NCBI GenBank assembly: GCA_016841905.1
Contig: JAENYF010000017.1
Span: 1-59,757 of the forward strand
Source of the DNA: Desulfoscipio geothermicus
GTDB lineage: Bacteria; Bacillota; Desulfotomaculia; Desulfotomaculales; Desulfallaceae
Length of the DNA: 59,757 bases
Direction: 5' to 3'
In this document: positions 53,433 to 59,757 of the stretch, one piece after another
Layout: the number at the start of each line of letters is the position of its first letter
Position numbering within the stretch: position 1 is the stretch's first letter
Translations under genes and position numbers: made by a program
Notes under the pieces: generated by a model
The model's input: only the letters and a program-made list of their open reading frames with translations
What the model was told of the DNA's origin: nothing
Databases searched by the model: none

Positions 53433-55799
53433 ATGGACGAACGCAATTTAAAGAGGCTGGAATTTGACCGGGTGAAGGGAAAATTAGCTGAATTCGCGGC
53501 ATCAAAAATAGGCCGGGAGCTAATTGAAGAACTGGTTCCATACAGCAACCGGGATGAAATACTAATTGCGCTGGCCGAGGTGACTGAAGGTAGGAATTTA
53601 TTGCGATTGGATCCCACTGCGCGGCTGGATGGCTGGAATGATGTCCGACCTCAGGTACGCCGCTGTGAGCGAGAGGGGTTGCTGGAGCCCCAGGAGTTGT
53701 GGTATGTACTGCAAACCCTGACAGCTTGCCGGCAAATCAAACACTTTTTTAGTGAACGGCAAGAGAGGTATGCCCGTTTGCATGAAATAGCTTTAGGACT
53801 GGGTAGTTTTAAAGAATTGGAAAATAAAATTGCCCTGGCGATAGCACCAGGTGGTGAAGTGCTGGACCGGGCATCGGAGCGATTATTCAGCATTCGACGC
53901 CGGTTGGCCGCCGCCCAGCAGCGTATTAAAGACCGGCTCAATGAAATTATCCGGTCAACCCGCTACCAAAAATATTTACAGGATTCCATTGTCACCATGC
54001 GGGAAGGCCGTTATGTTGTCCCAGTTAAGCAGGAATACCGCTCTCATGTACCCGGTATTGTACACGACCAGTCGGCCAGCGGGGCCACGGTCTTTATTGA
54101 GCCGATGCTAGTGGTAGAGGCTAACAACGAAGCGCGCGGACTTTTGGCTGAAGAAAAACAGGAAATAGCGCGTATTTTAACTGAATTATCTAACGCTGCG
54201 GGTGGACAAGCTGAAGAACTGTTTTATGCTCTGGAGAACTTGGGCAGGCTGGATTTCATTCTGGCTAAGGCCCGCTATAGCGAAAGCCTGGATGCTTGGG
54301 CACCGCGTATTGTATCAGAGGCTAAACTAGATATTCGCCAGGGCAGGCACCCTTTCTTGCCGGTGAAGGCTGTACCGATCAGTATTCAACTGGGTGAAGC
54401 CTTTGACATGCTGGTAATTACCGGGCCCAATACCGGTGGTAAGACGGTATCACTAAAAACGGTGGGGCTGTTGGTGCTGATGGCTCATGCAGGTTTGCAT
54501 GTCCCTGCTGACGATGGCACGACTATCGGCATGTTTGACCAGGTATTTGCTGATATCGGTGATGAACAGAGTATTGAACAATCCTTAAGTACCTTTTCAT
54601 CTCACACCACCAATATTGTAAGGATATTAAGTGTGGCTGGCAGCAGAAGTTTAGTTCTGCTGGATGAGCTGGGCGCGGGAACAGATCCAACTGAAGGCTC
54701 AGCCTTAGCCAGAGCCATATTGGATCAACTTAGGCGCCAGGGGGCTAAGGTAGTGGCGACCACACATTATGGAGAGTTAAAGAGCTACGCCTTTGCTAAC
54801 GAGCGTGTGGAAAACGCTAGCGTGGAATTTGATATCCAAACCTTGCAGCCTACCTACAGGCTTTTGATCGGTCGGCCAGGCCGCAGCAACGCTTTTGAAA
54901 TAGCCTTGCGTTTGGGTCTTACTGAATCTATAGTGCAGCAGGCCAGGGGGTTTCTTACCGAGGAACAGGTGCAGGTGGCTGACTTGATGCAGGAAATGGA
55001 AAAATCTCGTTTACAAGCAGAGCAGGAGCAGACCAAAGCGGAGAAAATCCGCCGGGAAGCGGAGCAACACCGGGAACAATTTATGCGGGAAGCGGAAAAA
55101 ATACGGCTGCGTAAAGATGAAATAATTACCAGGGCAGTAGCTGAATCCAGGGAGATGGTTAAGAAGGCCAAGTTGGAAGCTGAACAATTAGTGGAGGAAC
55201 TGCGGGCTGCGCTAAAGGAGCAGACCACCACCACTAGGGAACAAGCGATTAGCAAAACCAGGCAGCGGCTTAAACAGATGCAAGCAAGCTTAGAGCCCAT
55301 GGCACCCGACAATGAACCCGAACACAACACTGAAATAGTGGGCGTTGTCAAACCCGGAGACGAGGTTTATATCCCTAAATATGGCCAGCGGGGTGTAGTG
55401 CTTGAAGTAACTAGTCAGGATAATCAGGTGCAGGTGCAGGTAGGCATGATTAGGATGACCATCTCCCGTCAGGAATTGCACAGTGCTTCAGGTATAAAGG
55501 CTGTCCGGCCACAGCGCTCGGGTGTCGGTCAATTGGTTCAGCAAAAGGCCCGCAATATATCCCCCCGGTTGGATATGCGTGGGATGCGGGTGGATGAAGG
55601 TCTGGCTGAGGTGGAAAAGTATCTGGATGATGCCTGTGTAGCTGGGTTGCCTATGGTGCAACTTGTACACGGTAAAGGTACTGGGGCGTTGCGTGCGGCA
55701 GTGCAGGATTTATTGAAGGAGCACCAGCGGGTCAGAACTTTTCGATTGGGCGAACAGGGTGAGGGTGGTAGCGGGGTAACCGTGGTTGAGTTGAAATAA
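53433..55799 (+). CDS. mutS2: MutS2 family ATPase with Smr domain
   Basis: A 788-aa MutS2, known to suppress homologous recombination or rescue stalled ribosomes in different bacteria. The ATPase core has Walker A ITGPNTGGKTVSLKT and Walker B LVLLDELGAGTDPTEGSAL. A charged coiled coil (about 500-610) follows, and the C-terminal Smr nuclease domain has LDMRGMRVDEGL and VHGKGTGALR. The length is normal. The ATG has AGGGAGAG ahead. Confidence 0.95.
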   Translation: MDERNLKRLEFDRVKGKLAEFAASKIGRELIEELVPYSNRDEILIALAEVTEGRNLLRLDPTARLDGWNDVRPQVRRCEREGLLEPQELWYVLQTLTACRQIKHFFSERQERYARLHEIALGLGSFKELENKIALAIAPGGEVLDRASERLFSIRRRLAAAQQRIKDRLNEIIRSTRYQKYLQDSIVTMREGRYVVPVKQEYRSHVPGIVHDQSASGATVFIEPMLVVEANNEARGLLAEEKQEIARILTELSNAAGGQAEELFYALENLGRLDFILAKARYSESLDAWAPRIVSEAKLDIRQGRHPFLPVKAVPISIQLGEAFDMLVITGPNTGGKTVSLKTVGLLVLMAHAGLHVPADDGTTIGMFDQVFADIGDEQSIEQSLSTFSSHTTNIVRILSVAGSRSLVLLDELGAGTDPTEGSALARAILDQLRRQGAKVVATTHYGELKSYAFANERVENASVEFDIQTLQPTYRLLIGRPGRSNAFEIALRLGLTESIVQQARGFLTEEQVQVADLMQEMEKSRLQAEQEQTKAEKIRREAEQHREQFMREAEKIRLRKDEIITRAVAESREMVKKAKLEAEQLVEELRAALKEQTTTTREQAISKTRQRLKQMQASLEPMAPDNEPEHNTEIVGVVKPGDEVYIPKYGQRGVVLEVTSQDNQVQVQVGMIRMTISRQELHSASGIKAVRPQRSGVGQLVQQKARNISPRLDMRGMRVDEGLAEVEKYLDDACVAGLPMVQLVHGKGTGALRAAVQDLLKEHQRVRTFRLGEQGEGGSGVTVVELK

Positions 55800-55882
55800 G
55801 TTACACACAATTGGCAAACATTGTTTATGCTTCGTTTATTTAAACAGTCAATAATCGAGTTGGCATAATTATTGTCACTCCA

Positions 55883-55913
55883 GATGCCCTCTGTTAAGTA
55901 GACAGGGGGCATC
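55883..55913. terminator. Terminator between convergent mutS2 and pbp1A
   Basis: GATGCCCTCTGT (55883-55894) pairs with ACAGGGGGCATC (55902-55913), with one G-T pair, between the two convergent genes. Confidence 0.75.
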
Positions 55914-55966
55914 TAATATGTCAGTTATTATATTTCGCCGCCCGTGTTCTTGGTTTGTGGCGGCAA

Positions 55967-58252
55967 TTAGTCGTTTTGCTGAGCCGATACAGGTTCATTA
56001 TTATCGTTTTCAAGTTCTACTGTGCTATCTTCTGCCTCACTATCTGAGTCGTCCTCTGCAGTATCCTCTTCCGTATCAGTAGTGCTATCAGACCCGTGAA
56101 TATCACATATTCTAGTTGGCTCCCGCTGGTAATTATCTGCTGTTGAAGATGATGCATATGACGCTTTGATAAATACCCTGGTTATTTTTTCCGGGCAATA
56201 CTCATTGGGTAGTAAGCCGGAAGTAGCACACACTTCAACCAATACGTGCGCATCGTCATACTTCGTCGGCACAGTACCGGCGGCAAAAATATCGTTCACC
56301 ATGTGCTGGGGTGGCGTATTATAGCTGGGTTTAAGCCCCGACTTGCTATCCACAGTGGCTCTCACTATACCTTCCGGCTCGGTAAAATCATGGGATGGAA
56401 TATTTTGATGTGCCTGGCTCATCACCTCCCGCCATATTTTAGCAGGATACGTGCCGCCATAACTTTGAGGCATTTTTTCAGGAATATCGTACCCAATCCA
56501 GACTACTCCCACAAGGTCCGGGGTATAACCGGCAAACCAGATGTCTTTGCCCTCGTCGGTGGTGCCGGTTTTACCAGCTACCGGACGCCCGATCTGTGCA
56601 CCGGTGCCGGTACCTCTTTGCACCACTGATTTCATCATATCAGTCATTAAATAAGCGGTGGTCTCCTTCATGGCCCTGCGCGGCGCAGGATCAGCTTCAA
56701 ATAGGGTAGTGCCGTTGTAATTCTCGACTTTTAGTATAGAAACCGGACTGTTATAAATACCGAGATTAGCAAAGGCCGCATAGGCAGCAGTTAATTCCAG
56801 CGGGGTTACCCCTTTCTTTAAACCACCCAGAGCTATAGCAGGGCCTGTAGGTTCAATTTCAATATCCATGCGGGAAGCAAATTCAACTGCCTTGTCAATC
56901 TTGACATGTTCCATGAGTAGTTTAACTGCCACAATATTTACCGAATAGGTCAGTGCAGTACGCAAAGTGATTAAACCCCGGTAACCTCCTCCTGAGTTGT
57001 GCGGTGAATAGTTGGCGTAACTATTATATGTAACCGGTGCGTCGTTAATTACACTGGCCGGACCCATACCATTGAACTCAATGGCCGGTCCATAGGCTAT
57101 AATTGGTTTTATGGCCGAGCCGGGCTGTCTGGTGGACATAGTTGCTCTATTTAACGATCTTTGATGGGTATGTTCTCGCCCGCCCACCAACGCTTTTACC
57201 TCACCGGTTTTTGGCTCCATAACTACCATAGCCCCCTGGGGCTGCAGTACGCCATTGCTATCCCTCAGTGAGGCAGGGAAATTGGACTGTTTAGCCATGG
57301 CATTTTCCGCGTAGGTCTGAATTTGCGGGTCAAGGGTGGTGTATACTTTCAAACCACCTTTGAACACTTTTTCATCGCCAAACTTATCTACTAGCTGCTC
57401 AGTTATGAAATCCACAAAAAATGGATAAGGATAACGGTTAGCATTAGAATCGCTGTTCCTTAAAGCTAAATCCTCCGCTTTGGCTTGTTGATAATCCTCA
57501 TTGTTAATAAATCCATAACGGTACATGTTATCCAGTACTTGATTGCGATGGGTAATGGCAGCATCTAAATTTTGAAAGGGCGAATAGTTATTAGGTGATC
57601 TAATCAGTCCCGCCAACAGGGCAGCCTCAGAGATGCTCAAGTTGCTGGTGTCTTTTTCAAAGTATGTTTGGGCTGCAGCCTGAATGCCGTAAGCACCCTC
57701 ACCAAAATATATCCGATTGAGATACATAGCCAGAATTTCTTCCTTGGAGTATCTGCTTTCCATTTTTATTGATAAAATTGCTTCTTGAATTTTTCTTTTT
57801 ATGGTTCTTTCCGGGTTTAAAAACGATAACTTAACTAGCTGCTGGGTGATTGTGCTGGCACCTTGCAAATTGCGATCTCCGCCAAAAGCACGCAGTGCAT
57901 CGTTAATAGCAGCCCTAGCGATAGCATCGATTCTGATCCCGTGGTGCTGGTAAAATAAATGGTCCTCGGCGGCCAAGAAGGCTTCCTGAACATGCAAGGG
58001 CACTTGGCCTAAAGAAACCTGCGTCCGGTTTTCCAGACCAATTTGAGTAATCAGCTGGTCATTACTGTCGTATATCCGGGTGGTGCTAGCCGGTATTAAA
58101 TTTTTCTCATTAAAGGCAGGTAAATCTACTATACTGAGTAATACTAGTCCTGCCATAGACACGGACACAGCAAATAAAAGGATACCCAGCACAAATAATA
58201 TAAGCCTGATGGGATTGAGCTTTCTTTTTTTGTGTTTTTTAGTGGTAGTCAA
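55967..58252 (-). CDS. Class A penicillin-binding protein 1A
   Basis: A 761-aa bifunctional peptidoglycan synthase. A basic tail and one membrane anchor (IRLILFVLGILLFAVSVSMA) precede the GT51 glycosyltransferase (EDHLFYQHHGIRIDAIARAA, GASTITQQLVKLSFLNPERT, LNRIYFGEGAYGIQ) and the transpeptidase with SRQPGSAIKP-type SxxK, YSVN and AGKTGTTDEG. The C-terminus is acidic (DTEEDTAEDDSDSEAEDS), unlike the Gly-rich tails of many relatives. The start is TTG with GGGGGG ahead. It faces away from the tyrS remnant. Confidence 0.95.
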   Translation of the reverse strand: MTTTKKHKKRKLNPIRLILFVLGILLFAVSVSMAGLVLLSIVDLPAFNEKNLIPASTTRIYDSNDQLITQIGLENRTQVSLGQVPLHVQEAFLAAEDHLFYQHHGIRIDAIARAAINDALRAFGGDRNLQGASTITQQLVKLSFLNPERTIKRKIQEAILSIKMESRYSKEEILAMYLNRIYFGEGAYGIQAAAQTYFEKDTSNLSISEAALLAGLIRSPNNYSPFQNLDAAITHRNQVLDNMYRYGFINNEDYQQAKAEDLALRNSDSNANRYPYPFFVDFITEQLVDKFGDEKVFKGGLKVYTTLDPQIQTYAENAMAKQSNFPASLRDSNGVLQPQGAMVVMEPKTGEVKALVGGREHTHQRSLNRATMSTRQPGSAIKPIIAYGPAIEFNGMGPASVINDAPVTYNSYANYSPHNSGGGYRGLITLRTALTYSVNIVAVKLLMEHVKIDKAVEFASRMDIEIEPTGPAIALGGLKKGVTPLELTAAYAAFANLGIYNSPVSILKVENYNGTTLFEADPAPRRAMKETTAYLMTDMMKSVVQRGTGTGAQIGRPVAGKTGTTDEGKDIWFAGYTPDLVGVVWIGYDIPEKMPQSYGGTYPAKIWREVMSQAHQNIPSHDFTEPEGIVRATVDSKSGLKPSYNTPPQHMVNDIFAAGTVPTKYDDAHVLVEVCATSGLLPNEYCPEKITRVFIKASYASSSTADNYQREPTRICDIHGSDSTTDTEEDTAEDDSDSEAEDSTVELENDNNEPVSAQQND

Positions 58253-58354
58253 GTATATTTCCCCCCTTAGGAAATATTCATCCTAGCTTATCAAAAGCAA
58301 TTATATCATACTACTACCAAAAGAATCAGTACACAAATTTGCTTGTAACCCATC

Positions 58355-58746
58355 TTGCGGTTCTTATATAATTTAAAATCTGACAAGATTACCACTACCT
58401 TTAATAGCAAGTGGCCATCCCCTTTGAATTTTACTCAGGTAATCGAATTGGCTAAATATGCCGTAGCCAGAATACTGGAACGAGATGATTCCGAAAAGCG
58501 TTTAAAAAGAGCGCTTGCTCATCAGTGTACATTAGTTTCTTTACCCATTGATACCGGCTATGACTTAGTGGACCTGGGGTGGAAGTTGAGTTGGGCGGAA
58601 CCGACCAGAAGTTTAACCTACTAATGGATAGGAGACTGAAACGGGGATACGGGGCAGGAGCTTTAGGTCACGTTAATGATGCCCATCATTGAAGGCACCG
58701 ATGAAGTGCCAAAAATGAGTAAAAGCTTACCGAAAAAAAATTCGGT
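58355..58746 (+). pseudogene. tyrS: Tyrosyl-tRNA synthetase remnant, multiply frameshifted
   Basis: Three frames together rebuild the middle of TyrRS: FNSKWPSPLNFTQVIELAKY and VARILERDDSEKRLK in frame 1 (from 58355), then GVEVELGGTDQKFNLLMDRR in frame 2 from about 58576, then LMMPIIEGTDEVPKMSKSLP in frame 3 from about 58673. GGTDQKFNLL and KMSKS are diagnostic TyrRS motifs. The N-terminal catalytic HIGH region and the C-terminal tRNA-binding part are missing. Sequence ends in a terminator-like hairpin. It is dead, and an intact tyrosyl synthetase must exist elsewhere. Confidence 0.85.
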
Positions 58747-58753
58747 TTTTTTT
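58729..58753 (+). terminator. Hairpin with T-run after the tyrS remnant
   Basis: ACCGAA (58729-58734) pairs with TTCGGT (58741-58746), followed by a T-run to 58753. Confidence 0.55.
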
Positions 58754-58809
58754 CGTGTTTGTTCAATATAGATATAACATTACTAGTGCAAGAAACCGGG
58801 GGTGACTTA

Positions 58810-59463
58810 TTGTTTAAAAAAAGAAGATCCTTTAAGAAAGTATTATTTATTGCATTATGCATCTTTTTAATAGCGACAGTATATTTTTTCTTGGATACGC
58901 GCGTGCGCCCCACGCTTTTTTCCATTGCCGAGATAGAAGTAACCCATATGGCTGTGGCGGCAATTAATCAGACAGTGCAAAAAGAAGTATCGGGAGGTGA
59001 CATGGACTACCAGGACTTCATTGCAGTACACCGAGATTATAACGGACGAGTAGCGTTAATGCAGGCGAACACTGTTTGGATAAACCGGATGGCAGCTGAT
59101 ATTACATTGGAAGTGCAGAATGAATTGCAGGATTTAAAGGCTAAACAAGTAACAGTTCCTTTGGGACAATTGCTGGGTAGTTATATTTTTGCTAATATGG
59201 GGCCGCGGATTAAAGTAGGTATTCTTCCAATGGGTACAGTTAATGTAAATGTTATCGACAGTTTTGAAGAGGCCGGTATCAACCAAACAAGGCATAAAAT
59301 ATATTTGGATTTTACCACAATGGTGCGGGTAGTAATACCGTTGCGCAGTGGCGAGGTTAAAGTCGCAACAAAGGTTCCTGTGGCAGAAAGCATTATTGTG
59401 GGGGATGTACCTGACGCTGTAATCAATATGTCGGGAGGTATATTAGGAGTTGATAGCAAATAG
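58810..59463 (+). CDS. yunB: Sporulation protein YunB
   Basis: A 217-aa membrane-anchored protein of the YunB family, expressed in the mother cell under SigE in Bacillus and of unknown biochemical role. One N-terminal helix (KKVLFIALCIFLIATVYFFL) is followed by an extracytoplasmic domain with TVPLGQLLGSYIFANMGPRI and KVGILPMGTVNVNVIDSFEE. I prefer TTG 58810, with GGGGGTG ahead, over an upstream in-frame start at 58759. Confidence 0.88.
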   Translation: MFKKRRSFKKVLFIALCIFLIATVYFFLDTRVRPTLFSIAEIEVTHMAVAAINQTVQKEVSGGDMDYQDFIAVHRDYNGRVALMQANTVWINRMAADITLEVQNELQDLKAKQVTVPLGQLLGSYIFANMGPRIKVGILPMGTVNVNVIDSFEEAGINQTRHKIYLDFTTMVRVVIPLRSGEVKVATKVPVAESIIVGDVPDAVINMSGGILGVDSK

Positions 59464-59559
59464 TGTGGTTTAACTTATATAGAAAAGGAAATAAAATGTA
59501 TTAGCCGTGTATAAAAACTGAAAAACTAATAATAATATCCTTATACAGACAAAAATTAT

Positions 59560-59588
59560 TTGACAGCGAGGTTTGTAAGTGCTAATAT
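59560..59588 (+). promoter_or_regulatory. rRNA-operon-type promoter P1
   Basis: TTGACA (59560-59565) and TAATAT (59583-59588) with a 17-bp spacer. Confidence 0.75.
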
Positions 59589-59641
59589 TTAAAAGTCGCT
59601 GAGAACCGCCAAATGCTTGATTAAAAAATGATAAAAAAGTA

Positions 59642-59671
59642 TTGACATCAAGGTTCTAAAAGTGGTATAAT
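59642..59671 (+). promoter_or_regulatory. rRNA-operon-type promoter P2
   Basis: TTGACA (59642-59647) and TATAAT (59666-59671) with an 18-bp spacer. Tandem strong promoters are typical for rRNA operons. Confidence 0.8.
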
Positions 59672-59757
59672 GTAAAACGTTGCTGATGAGCGACGATACA
59701 CAGGTCCTTGAAAACTAAACAGTGCAAAGAGATGTAAAACGGACGCCAATCGTGAAT
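59672..59757 (+). other. Probable 16S rRNA leader (gene beyond window)
   Basis: The stretch contains CCTTGAAAACTAAACAGTG (59704-59722), a sequence style that precedes 16S genes in Firmicutes. No 16S sequence is inside the window. The identification is inference from promoters and leader. Confidence 0.65.

Noticed and set aside
58686-58925. 79-codon minus-strand ORF over the start of yunB
   Set aside because: It overlaps yunB and the tyrS remnant on the other strand and has no motif.

Overview
This window looks like chromosomal DNA from an anaerobic, endospore-forming Firmicute, most likely of the Desulfotomaculum/Peptococcaceae type. The taxonomic call is an inference. It rests on spore genes (pdaB, dacF, ytaF, ytxC, yunB, a SPOCS-domain protein and a BclA-like protein), T-box leaders, an L20-type infC leader, strong AGGAGG ribosome binding sites, frequent TTG/GTG starts, ferredoxin-type redox proteins, a lactate permease and a sigma-54 activator behind two RNA elements that resemble molybdenum-cofactor riboswitches. 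I see no insertion sequence, prophage, CRISPR array or integrase.

Layout. 1-5.3 kb holds mug, a decayed stretch, uvsE, an alpha/beta hydrolase divergent from a TetR regulator, and a lipoprotein. 5.3-9.4 kb holds tandem RNA elements, a CBS-PAS-AAA+ activator and a SPOCS protein with a proline-rich 33-bp repeat. 9.9-13.4 kb holds a KhtT/KhtU-like K+/H+ antiporter pair, a BclA-like jelly-roll protein and an unknown small protein. 13.9-19.6 kb is a minus-strand block: tRNA-Leu, lytic transglycosylase, coaE, ytaF, mutM, polA. 19.8-28.1 kb runs mostly forward: S41 protease, a TFIIB-like protein, DedA, (pdaB reversed), dacF, an aldo/keto reductase with a ferredoxin module, tRNA-Val and a flavodoxin-ferredoxin protein. 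28.3-36.9 kb is mostly reverse and accessory: SDR, carbonic anhydrase, a CDGSH-like protein, radical SAM, lactate permease and azlCD. It is interspersed with at least four decayed genes.

37.3-55.8 kb is a compact forward housekeeping block: ytxC, T-box-thrS, infC-rpmI-rplT with its leader, trmH-type methyltransferase, T-box-pheST, zapA, polX, mpg, NIF3-like, U32 protein and mutS2. The end holds pbp1A (reverse), a tyrS remnant, yunB, and tandem consensus promoters plus leader typical of an rRNA operon whose 16S gene would lie just past the window.

Themes. DNA repair is dense (mug, uvsE, mutM, polA, polX, mpg, mutS2). Translation genes carry three cis-regulatory leaders. The points most worth following are: two tandem aptamer-plus-terminator RNA elements with identical internal spacing ahead of the sigma-54 activator; a PolX whose polymerase catalytic acidic residues look lost; a CDGSH-type protein with Cys in place of the ligand His; a bacterial protein with a TFIIB/cyclin-like C-terminus; a DedA gene that appears to start at a non-canonical codon; and a set of pseudogenes (tyrS, DUF5658, C_GCAxxG_C_C, histidine kinase, flavin reductase) that automated ORF calling would miss.
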